From contig NC_133914.1 of the NCBI RefSeq assembly GCF_964199755.1, positions 2,666,001 through 2,730,000 on the forward strand: a stretch of 64,000 nt of DNA. The letters run 5' to 3'. Position 1 is the stretch's first letter. Each line of letters begins with the position of its first letter. Below the pieces are notes generated by a model. The model made no database searches. It saw only the letters and a list, made by a program, of their open reading frames with translations, and was not told where the DNA came from. Shown here piece by piece: positions 54,176-64,000 of this stretch. Source of the DNA: Larus michahellis (lineage: Eukaryota; Chordata; Aves; Charadriiformes; Laridae). The translations under genes were made by a program, and so were the position numbers.

Positions 54176-55202
54176 TGAGTGGGACAGGGCAGGGGGGCAC
54201 AGGAGCCACCAGGATTCATGGGGGAAGCCCTGCCTCTCCCAGTATTGCTCTGGGGGCTTTGATGTTTGGGAAAATTAAATTGCTTTGGGACGCTATTAAA
54301 GACGAGTTTAAATGATGACACACCACAGGGCTGGGACTTCCAGCATTTCTTGTAACTCTGTCCAGAGCTGGAAGTGGAAGAGGCCACTGGCACAGCCAAG
54401 AGGACACGAAACCGAGAGCCTCTGCAGCAGGAGCGGCTCCACAAACAGCTTATCCCTCTACAGGCATCTGCCCCCTCCCTTCTGCCTCCACTGCCATTGC
54501 GCTCAGCAGCCCCAGGGCAGGAGCTGGTGCTGCCATGGGGCAGGGCTGGCCCCATTTCCCTGGGACCGTGGGGCAGAGTTTGGGGAGCGGAGATGGGGCG
54601 CCTGGGGGAGCCACGGCCCAAACAGCTGGTCCTGGGGGGCTGGGCACAGGGATGGGATCTGGGAATGAGGGCCCCTACTCGAGCCCATCCTCTTCTCGGC
54701 CACGAGCAACTCTTGGGAACATTCCTGCTGGATGACATTTCCCAGGGCATTGAGAAAAGAAAAAAAAAAAGCACTTTTTTCCCAATATAAATTCTTGCAA
54801 CATTAAAAAAAAAACACACAATAGCTGTAAGCCCTGAAACGGCTGGGGGTAAAAAAGCTACAGCTTGGCATGGAAATAGCACTACCATCCCCACCAACTG
54901 GTCGAATCCCAGATGTGAGACATCATGTGTGACAAAAGCCCAGAGGAAGGGCATGCAGGAAGCTTGTAATTGTTGTGGGCTCCCATCACTGCATGGAGAC
55001 ATGGGCTGGTGACCTCGGGAGTCCCAAGTCTCCCTGTCAGTGACCTGCAGCAGCGAGTGCAGAGAGCCACGGCCGGCTGGGCTGGCCCTGGGACCAACAT
55101 GGGGCCAGGAGCGGCTGGGGCCAGGGTGAGCCCCGGCTCGGCTCCTCGCTGCCCCAGCTGTGCCCTCGCAGACAGCAGGCTGCCGGCAGGAGGCACCCTG
55201 GC

Positions 55203-55256
55203 AGTTTTGGGACCCTTGGGTGGTTTTGGGACCCCTTGGGTGATTTGGGAACCCTG
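55203..55256. repeat. Short minisatellite, about 22-bp unit
   Basis: Roughly 2.5 imperfect copies of ttttgggacccyttgggtgg occur head to tail. Confidence 0.75.
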
Positions 55257-57227
55257 CTGACCCACAAAGGGCCACAGCGCTGACACTGGTGCTCCAGGTT
55301 GTACCGAAGCAGCACGGAAGGGCAGATAGTGCCTGTCCCCGTGTCCCCAGGAATGGCGGGCCGGCGGAGCCGGGGGACGGAGCCATGCTGGTCAGCCCAG
55401 GCCCATGCAGGAATATCACTGTACTGAAACGAACCTAAATAAATCAAACGCATATGTTGAGGGCATCCTTGTGCGGCAGAAACTGTAGAAATGTGCTTGG
55501 TCCACTGCGTTCTCCGAGATATTTGCAGTACACCTATAATAATTGTAATTACAATTAAAGACTGTGCTGAAGGAGCCCAGCCAGGGCTGTGCGTACGGCC
55601 TGCCTTCTGCTGCACTGTGACTTTCCAGAAAATTTTCCAGTGGAGCCAAAAGCTGTGCTGGTGCGGATGGGGTATGTCTACGTATTGTGTTTTAAACTAT
55701 ATAATTAATTGAATGCAGTGCTCTGCAAGGAGCTAATTCTGCCGAGGGATTTTGGTAATTGTACAGACGTTGCGAGGAGCGAGGCCCGGCCCCGCACGGC
55801 AGGGAGCTGCAGGGAGGAGGCCGGGCAGCGCGGGGGGCCGGGCCCTGCTTTCGGGGATGGAGCAGGCAGGGTAGAGAACCAGGATTCAGGCTGCCGGGGC
55901 TGGAGCAAGGGGAAGGGGGAGCCCCAGATGGGGAGGATGAGGGGAAGATGAGGAACTGAAGGGCAGGACGGCCGCCATGCCAGGACAGGCCCAGCCGCAG
56001 CTGCCAGGCCCACGGCTGGACAGGAGGGATGAGCAGAAGAGCTGTGGCAGCTCTTCCGTCTCTCTCTTTCTGCCTTTTTTCCTCCTTTCTCTCAGTTTTT
56101 GCAAGCGCTCATCCTGCAGGACCTCGAGGTGAGGCTGGCCCTGCCCCCATCACCCCACACCGCCCTGTACTGCAGCACTTATTGCACACACCGTCCACTT
56201 TAAATAACTGTGTCTGCACGGGAAGCGTTTGTACCTGTTTTAGATATCTTCAAGATGACAGTGTAAAAGAGAGAATGGATTGAGCCTGGCGTCAAACGAT
56301 GGCAGAGCAGAAAGCAATGACCCGAGTCGAAGGTTGAGGCAGGCCGGGGCTGCGGGGAGCACGGCACGGGATGCTCCTGGCTGCCCACTCTCTCCCCAAG
56401 GCAGAGCTGAGGTTCCGCTGGACAAAACTGCCTGTGGTCAGCCGCTTCCAGAGGCAGTTCCAGCAAATAGACGAGATGCTATTTCTTGGAGATGCCTTTT
56501 CATTTCCAAGGGGGGAGAATAATGATGCTCCAGTGACTGCAATGTCAGCAAGACAGCTAGCATCGCCATGACAGCCTCTCATAGTGCCTCTGCCCTGGGA
56601 GCTTCAGGGTTTCATTTCCAATTAAGTTTTTCATATGGTAACATTCAGAATTTTGATGGGAGATGAGGCTACTTTTGTCTAAGAGAGAACATACTTTCAC
56701 TGTTGCACCCGGCCCAGGAATGAGTCCTCCACTATTAAAATGTAATTTAATTTATCTCCATGGATTTTGTGATGACTAGGATTTGTTCTAAGGAGACCTT
56801 TAAAGGAGAACTTTTGCATTATTAAATGTATGTGCTAGGAAGTTGAGTTCTGGCATCCTCTGATAACCAAATTTCTTTTCTATCCTCCACTATATCCATC
56901 ATGATAAAAGCCCCTGCCAAAGCCCTAACTCAAGCCATGCTTCTGGCATATTGTGAAACGAATCAGGGGAAAAAAAAAAAAAAGAAATCCACAAGATGCT
57001 CTAGTCCAGTATTTTTTTTAATCAAAGTTTCAAGGATATTGATGGTTTACCTCATAAGGTAAACATTTGTAGCCCAGTTGCTTTCCCAGGGTTAAACCAG
57101 AAATAAGTGGCTAGCTGAAACTGCAACTAATTTGCTCTGACAGACTCCAGTCAGCTTCAAAATGAGTTTTCTCAAAAATCACAGGCCCTTTACACGCGGA
57201 GCAATGGCACTGGTACCTTCCCGCAGC

Positions 57228-57290
57228 GGCTGCAGGATGATCCCATCCTCCAGGGACAAGCCCATCCTTCAGGGACGAGCCCAGCAGACG
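57228..57290. repeat. Tandem duplication, about 22-bp unit
   Basis: The unit built on ccatcctccagggacaagcc recurs as ccatccttcagggacgagcc immediately downstream, giving two to three imperfect copies. Confidence 0.7.
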
Positions 57291-59904
57291 CCCAGCTCCT
57301 GCTGTGCCCCGGGGCACCCTCTGCCTGCAGGGACCCTGCTCCACTGCAGGGGCAGCTTGGTGCCACGGGGGCAATGAGCGACGGACCCGTGTCCCTTTGC
57401 CCCTCCCGTCACTGGGAGACACTGCCCGTCTGGTCCTGGCCAGCAGCAGATTTCCCACCCCAGCATGTGACTGTGCCCCTAAGGCGCACAACCGGGGTAT
57501 GCCAGGTCCCTGCTTGGCCACTGGCATCTGGGATGACCTGGGGTGGGTCCCCTTGTGCCGCAGATCTGGTCCCTCAGCTACGTGCCCCCCCCACAAGGCC
57601 TCTGCCATTGCCAGATACAGCCCAAGAGGCGATGGAGGGGACAGCTTTTGTGCCAGTCGCACCTTGGGGTCATGGGCATGGCACCAGGACCTCAATCCCA
57701 AACCCGGGACGGGGGCACTCCAGTGATGGGCATGCCTCACAGGGCTCTGCCAGCAGGTTTCTCCTGCCAGCTTCCATGTGGCGTGACAGGGAGGACGGCC
57801 TAGGACAGGTGGGGCAGCCCAGACTGAGGACCGTCAGAGCAGGACTTCGGCAAAGAGGTGCTGAAGGTGTTGGGGTGCCCCACAGTCTCTCTGATGGCAC
57901 CACTTCTGCTGCCCTCCCATGGCGCCAGTCATGGCTGACCCCAAACCCTGCCACAGCAGCGCTGGCTGGGATCAGGAGCAAGTGGGCACAGGCAGACTGG
58001 GGTCGGGCTGGAGGGTGGGGACACTGGTCTCTTTGGGCAGCCAGTGGTTAACAGCAGCATTCTGCTGTTTTGCCTCCAAATTGCATGCATCGGCCTGGGG
58101 TGCAGCACAGCTTTCAGGGCTGTATTTATTCTCCACTGACAGCTGGCTTGCTGAGGATGTCACTGTGCCAGCCTTTCTCCCATGCAGACCCAGGATTAGT
58201 GCACATCGGCTCAAGCTCCATGATCTCTACCTGCTAATCGATAGGAAAGATATGGGGTTTCACGCCAGCCAGCACCTACCTACACACTGACTCCTGGCCC
58301 CAGTGAAATCTCAGCACCTCGGGGACTCAAGTCGCCCCTGTTGTCCCAAACCTCCTTCAAGGACCGAGGCAGCGCAGGTGTCTCCCCGTTCCTAATGGTC
58401 TCCCCGGTGCTTGTCGAGCACAGCCGTGGAGCCTGCTGCTCAACAGAGGAGACGGCACAAGTGATCTTTCACTCACTTGAGGACTCTTGGTGCTACTGTG
58501 CTCTCTGTTAAAAGCTCCATGCAGAGCATGAGGTTTCCTGTGCACTAAGAGGATGGTACGTTTTTTAAGAGTCTAATTTTATTACTTCCCCGGTGCATTA
58601 GCTCGTGGACCAGAGCCACAGCAAACTGTGCTGTGGAAAGAGCTTCCTTCCCTAAGAGCTTCTCCAGGGCATAACAACGGCTCTGCAGCCAGGAGAGCGC
58701 CAAGATGATTTCACCACCAGGGCTGGCATCGCCCCCAGGACTCGGCGCGGCGCGCAGCACCTCATTGGCACAGCCGGCGTGCCCACCCGGCAGGTCGCTG
58801 TGCTGGCGCAGGAGGACGACGTGCCTGTGCAGTCCCAGCTGCCGACTGCAGAAAGCTGCTGCTCTGCTTTGCGTATAAGTCAAAACCTGTAAGCTACTGG
58901 TTACTAAGACACTCACTATTTCAGCAGACTGAAGTGGGAGAAGGGAGGGAGCTGCCAGATCCCAGCTGGTCTCTGCTCCGGGAGCTGATGGAGGATTAGC
59001 CCAGCAGCATGTCTTTACAAATTGTCGGTTCCCAGAGTACACAAAAAAAAGCTCTGAGGACTGAGCATCTCAGCACAGAGGCAAAGGCAAATACTTTGGG
59101 AATCTGAGTGCTTTCCACCTGGACACAAAGATACGGGGACGCTGGCTTCCCGCAGTCCCCGCAGAGCGCTGCCAGTCCTGCGGCACTTCAGTCTCGGCAG
59201 ATGCAGCATTGGGGCCAGTGGCTCAGAGCAGATCCTTCCTGCCTGCAGCCCTGCGGCTGCCGGCCGAGCCTCTCCCTCCCCGGACTGGTGCCCCACAAAG
59301 CAGAGGGACTTTGCAACATGACCATGGGTTGCCCCTGGCATGTCCTGGTGCGAGGAAGCCATCTGCCCTGCGGCACGGGGAGGCTGCTGGAGTGGCTTCT
59401 CTGCCCCACGCAGCCTCAACCTTCTCTGCAAGGCATCAGCCCCGAGGGCTTGGCGTGGACTGGTGCCCCTGCCGAGAGCCCGCAGAAAGGCCCAGAACTG
59501 CACCAACCAAGAAGGGCACAGGGGGAAGCTGCCACAACCCGAGTTCTACAGCCCTCCCAGCCCAGCATCATGTGCTGCCCCGGACGGGTGGGGAGATGCA
59601 GGGCAGCGCCTGCTGCACGGGCTCGTGGCAGAGCTGCCTCTCCCCACTGCCCTTGGCTGACACCACGGTACATCCTGCTCCCTGTCCCAGCTCCTTGCCT
59701 GGACGATGCCGGGAGGCTGTGGCATGTGCCGGGTCTGAGCCGACCCCATCCCTGTGCCTGCTGCTGCCCGCGGGCACAGGGACATGCCAGGCGCTCTCCC
59801 CGTGTCCTTCCTTCAGCCATCCCTCGCATTAAACCCCCGCCCCAAATACACGATTGCAGTGGAGCTGCTGGAAAGCAAATAGTGCCAGGCTGTGGCAGGC
59901 ACAG

Positions 59905-59990
59905 CATGCTGCCTGCTGCCCGTTCCCTGCCGCCCATTCCCCGCTGCCCGTTCCCTGCTCCCCGCTGCCCGCTGCCTGCTGCCGCCCTCC
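59905..59990. repeat. Pyrimidine-rich CTGCC/CCGTTCC minisatellite
   Basis: About 85 bp of imperfect repeats of gctgcccgttccctg and ccgctgcccg. It is strongly strand-biased (C and T on plus). Confidence 0.8.
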
Positions 59991-60619
59991 CGCACAGGGC
60001 CGGGGCCTCCCCGCCGGCTGCCCTGTCGCGCGCGGCGGCGGAGCTGGAAACTCTCGCTACTTGTTTCACGGGAACTTCCGACATTTCAAAAATTGTTTTC
60101 ATTCTGGCTTGGAATGAAGACAAATATTTCAGAAATTTCCTGGATAACATAAAGTTTAAAATATCCTCCAAACTAAAATAGAAGTAGTAGGCTATCTCAG
60201 CTCTTGCATTATGTCATATCATGCCAGCTCATGGTACACTGTGCAGAATTACAGATGACTTGTCATGAGGAGATGTAAACAAAAATACAAATAATGTCAA
60301 CAAGAGAGGAAAAACGAAATGCTGAAATGAGAAATTTTCTACCACGATTTTTTTTCCCCCTTGTGCAAATTAATTCTCCATGGGAAATTGCTTGGATTTT
60401 ATAAAAGAGCACGGTCTGGCCAAAGCAGCTCTTCTATTCTCCGGAGAAGGAACACCCTGTTGGAGCTCCTCGCCAGCCCCATCCAGCCGCGCAGACCAGC
60501 AGTGATGCCGCCGCAGCCGGGCTGGGTCCGGGCTGTCCCCATGCCCCTCATCTGCTGGCCCCCTGCCCCCTGCCCTCCTGCCCCTGGCTCCCTGGCCGTG
60601 CTCGACCCCTTATCTTGTT

Positions 60620-60960
60620 TCTGGCAAGCCAAGGTCAGGCGCACACCGCAGTCAGCCCGGCGCAACCCGGGCCCCCGCTGTCTGCCAGCAGAGATAACGC
60701 CAAGATGGATAAAGCCGGGCGCTGGGGTTAACGGCGCGAAGCGGAGTCTCCGTCGGGAGCGGAGGAGGAGGAGGTGGCGTGGTCCCGCTCTGCCCGGTGC
60801 CGGCCGCGGCTGGGGACGGCGCTTACCTTGGCTCAGCTCTGCCCGGCCGGGGCTGGCTCCTGCCCTCCCTGCGCCCAGCGCATCGCCCACCCGGGCGGCC
60901 ACTCAGCGCCGGCGCGGCTGCCCCTCGCCGGGGCTCTGCGCCGGGCGGACCTCCGGGCGC
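60620..60960 (-). promoter_or_regulatory. RSPO1: CpG island, probable RSPO1 upstream promoter and first noncoding exon
   Basis: A CpG-dense segment stands out from the surroundings. On the minus strand it contains a consensus donor, GCCAAG|GTAAGC (GT at 60826-60825). An untranslated first exon ending at 60827 could splice to the strong acceptor at 38243, giving a 22.6-kb intron. Human RSPO1 also has distant 5' noncoding exons. No TATA box is visible and no transcript evidence is available, so this is inference. A different minus-strand noncoding RNA is the alternative. Confidence 0.45.
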
Positions 60961-63900
60961 CGGCTGGCACCCATCCCCCTGTCTGCCCCGTGCCTCTCCA
61001 GAAAGGCACTGCTGGGAAGGAGCGCCGAGGCTCATGTCTCCGGCGCTGTATCCACCCCTTCCCACCCTCTTGGGGTTCGGTCCTGCCAGTTCCACTTGTG
61101 GGCTGTCCTCACCACTTTGGGCCTTTCTACCGCTCCCCTTCTTGTGGCTCCGGATGTCACCACAGACACGCTTTTATGAGAGTGGGCTTGTGCAAGGCTT
61201 GTATAAAGTGTTCTCAGAAATACGAGGTCCTGTCATTTGTAAAACTAATAAAAATGTCCAATAATTTTTACAAGGGAAAAATGAGTCATTGGATGGCACA
61301 TTTCTCATTACTGGCATTTTACAATTAAAATGAGCATCTATTGAATCAAGCCAAAGCTCTTATTGTTAGCAGACACTAATAACTTCCTGAGCTATTGAAG
61401 ATACTTTTTTTCTGAAGAAACATGACCCCTGACCACGGCATTTCTCGTCGAGAGCGGTATCCAGCTGAGACCAGCTCTGCTCAGCTCCTGCTGGAGTGGT
61501 TTCAAACACATCCTGATGAGACTGGTGGCTATAACTGGGTGGGAAATTGTTTTTAAGCCCTCAAAAATGTTCAAGATTTCAAAATTTTTCCCGCTCCACA
61601 TGGGGATGAATCCAGAATTGTTCAACGTTTTTACCAAAAAAAAAAAAAAAGTCCTCATGGAAACCAGCTCCGGAATAGCCAATAGCCATCAGTCACGCTG
61701 AGCTGGGCGAAGCGGGGACTCCCGCCCGCCCCGGCCCGCCGGCGGCTCGGACCGCCACGCTGGTGGCTGCGCTGGCATGAGCCGACTTCTCCTCCCAGCG
61801 TGGGACACCCATCCCGGCCCTCATGACCTTCTCTGGTGAAAAATGAATCCAGTGAAACTTTCCTGATTTCACTGCAGCACTTGCGCATGCGTGGCCAAGC
61901 GCTGGTCTGTGCCCCGTGCAGCAGCCAGACCGGCAAAGTGGGGTCATCACCATCTTCTGCCTTCAAAAGACAGAGACTTTTGCAACTGGCTGTGTTTTCA
62001 AAACTCACTAGAAACTTCAGGACCATATAGGGCTTATTTTCGACAGGCACTAAGCCCATCTGCTGCTGTCTCCTGAAAATCAGCCTTCCTCCAGATGTCT
62101 CAGGATGGGTCCTGGTAACCAGAATCACCACCTGCTTTTGAAAATGGACACCCAGGTAGAAAATGAGGGATGGTCTGAGAAGAGTTCAATGAAAAGCAGT
62201 CCTGCAGTGGCCCAGAATGAGGGTCTGAGTGTCCCCAGCCAGCCCTTCTCTGCCCACGAGGGCTCAGTTCAGCCTCAGGAGACTAGTCAGAGAAGAACAG
62301 CTTGACTGCAGGACTCACTTCTCAAAGCTTCTCCAGATGAAGCAAAACAGATTAAAATGCAAAGCCCACATAACGCCTGCAGCAGAGGCATCCAGGGAAA
62401 GCTTCTGTGTATGATTTAGCAGGGGAAGCTCCCAGTTGCTGTATGGCCAACCACCAGCCAAACCCTCAGCATGTGCCCCGAGGTGCATTCCCTGGGAGAT
62501 GGTGACAAGGACAGTGTCACTGGTGCAGCCCCAAGGGGTCCCATGGCCACCCACACCGTTTCCCAGGACACTTGTTCCCACCTGCCAGCAAAGCCCAATG
62601 AAAAAGAAATTCACTTGGGTTTTGGGTGACCTGCTCCTTCTCTTTATGTTCATGCTGGCATCATATTTGTTCTGAACTTCCTTGTGGAAGGCGTGTTCTA
62701 GGAGTGCTCTTTTACCACGCGTGGCCACCTGCATGTCCCCAAAGCAGAGGGAGAAGCTGTTTCCCTGCCATGACGCTAGAAAAGAGAAGCCAAATTATCC
62801 CCACGTGCACAGAGAATAGAGTAAGTTTCTGGATGAAAATGGACATCTTTCCTCCAAAACCCCAACAGACCCTGGGCAGCCAGGCTGCTGTCACTTGTGG
62901 GGAGGTTCAGTCCCTATTCATATGATCAAACACGTGCAAAGCTGATGAAAAACTACCATGAAATCCCACTGCACAGCAGTAACAATGAGCAAGTGCTGGC
63001 TTCCAAATACTGAGTGCCCTGCCAAGGAGCAGGCAAGTAGAGATCCTGCTGGGCTGCGGGGGTCTCCTCATGCTGCTTTTGCCATCGCAGATCCTCTTCG
63101 TGCAGGTCTGCAAGAGACAAGCCCGGACCCAGCTGTCTCTCCAAGAGCCTGCTGAAGCCCTTTGCCAGAAACGAATGCCCCAAAATTAACACCCATCCAT
63201 GATGGAGACTCCACTCTGTCCTCGCTAGAAGAGTCCTTATCCGTGCTGAGCAGAGGACTGGAGCAGGCGGTTGGTGTTTGCTGGTTGAGCAGTCCAAACT
63301 GGGCTCTGCTCCCTGTACACCACACCTTCTCTGGCCTCTCCTCTCTCTCCACCCTCCCCATTTCTCTCTGGAGGGGATGGCTCTTTCTCTTGGGAAAGTG
63401 CCTTGGGAGTGGGGATGCTGATGCAGGGCTCAGATGTTGGGGACGAGCAGATGAGGTTGTTTTCCATTCTCTGTTATTGTGCAATGGCTCCAGAGCTGGA
63501 GACACTTCCCACTTCTTTTCCTTTGCTACTGAACACGGGGGTTGGGACGACAATATGTATTGTCATTTATAAGCACTGTAAGACCCTCCTGGGACCTACG
63601 TGCATAAATCTTGTGTTTGCTTTAGCATTCTTGTTCTCTCTTGCATCCTTGCAACACAGCTTCTGCCTGTGCTGTATGCCTGTGAGACTGAGCTCTGCAG
63701 AAACCAAAGTCCTGCTCCCGAGAGCATCCATCTGTGCTGCTGCCATGCTCCTCTCCTCCTGCTCTGAAGGGAGGGCTGTGGGAACCAGCTGCTCAGTCAG
63801 TCTGTCCCGGCCAATGTCCCGCTGTGGCTGCCAGGTGCCGGAACGCCGCGCGCGCAGCGGGCATTGCCGACAGCTGGCTAGAAATGCCAAGAGCTTCCCT

Positions 63901-64000
63901 TTATGGCTCCGTATTTCCTGTTAAATTTTTATGGGATTTCCTCAGCATTCAGATTTATGAACGTGCTCGCCTGGCTTAGGAGACGCAGGAGCCCGGTGCG
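60961..64000. other. DNA upstream of the putative RSPO1 promoter
   Basis: I recognise no gene. An AT-rich island lies at 61.17-61.65 kb, with an A-run at 61636-61650. The remainder is unique GC-moderate DNA. Open frames at 62953-63553 on the minus strand look peptide-like in places but lack clear splice sites. A GC-rich spot containing gccgcgcgcgcagcgggc lies at about 63845. Confidence 0.4.

Larger units (their letters stand above)
38243..60826. other. Putative long 5' intron of RSPO1 / gene-poor GC-rich DNA
   Basis: About 22.6 kb with no recognised gene. It is mostly GC-rich, which leaves many long open frames on both strands by chance. AT-richer islands interrupt it (about 41.0-41.4, 46.7-47.5, 49.6-50.4, 56.6-57.1 and 60.1-60.4 kb). 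It contains one CR1 copy, several minisatellites and the candidate spliced gene at 48541-49486. I did not find exons of AIRIM, CDCA8 or EPHA10, which follow RSPO1 in human. Confidence 0.5.

Noticed and set aside
54166-55419. 417-codon open frame on the minus strand
   Set aside because: No domain-like segments. It lies next to a CR1, spans a poly-A/T tract and a minisatellite, and has competing frames on both strands.
59108-60181. 357-codon open frame on the plus strand
   Set aside because: It runs through a simple repeat (59905-59990) and has biased Pro/Ala/Cys/His composition; no splice or start context supports it.
62953-63297. Minus-strand frame with LILGHSFLAKGFSRLLERQL, recalling GHS-type hydrolase motifs
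   Set aside because: A single short motif, no further family signature and no clear donor.

Overview
This is vertebrate nuclear DNA, almost certainly from a bird. Two CR1 LINE 3' ends of the avian type carry the terminal 8-bp repeat (read here as the complement, atcatagaatcatagaatgg). Introns are short, GC-rich stretches are dense, and the gene order MEAF6 - SNIP1 - DNALI1 - GNL2 - RSPO1 matches human 1p34.3. I recalled the human proteins from memory; no search was run.

Layout: (1) 1-5470, MEAF6 on the minus strand. Its last coding exon lies beyond the left edge. A 30-nt microexon is at 234-263. (2) 7387-9837, SNIP1 (minus, 4 coding exons). (3) 9997-13429, DNALI1 (plus, 6 coding exons), head to head with SNIP1 across a 159-bp CpG-island promoter with ETS-, NRF1- and RFX X-box-like sites. 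(4) 14436-26134, GNL2 (minus, 16 coding exons), tail to tail with DNALI1; their poly(A) signals are about 70 bp apart. (5) 26.6-33.3 kb, no gene recognised. (6) 33328-37942, RSPO1 (minus, 5 coding exons), with a probable leader exon up to 38242 and a probable first noncoding exon in a CpG island near 60.83 kb. (7) 38.3-64 kb, GC-rich DNA with one CR1, minisatellites, AT-rich islands, and a weak candidate two-exon gene at 48541-49486 (minus).

The five recognised genes reconstruct completely: every splice junction is GT-AG and every phase closes to an open frame. MEAF6 (histone acetyltransferase subunit) and SNIP1 (FHA splicing/transcription regulator) are nuclear. GNL2 is a nucleolar GTPase of 60S assembly. 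DNALI1 is an axonemal inner-arm dynein light chain. RSPO1 is a secreted Wnt potentiator acting through LGR4-6 and RNF43/ZNRF3. They share a conserved neighbourhood rather than a pathway.

The most useful second-look items are the SRRM4-type microexon of MEAF6, the X-box that overlaps an upstream ATG of DNALI1, a second X-box upstream of GNL2, the CR1 that fills most of a short RSPO1 intron, the upstream ATGs in the RSPO1 leader, and the candidate two-exon gene inside the putative long RSPO1 intron. I found no clearly new biological system.
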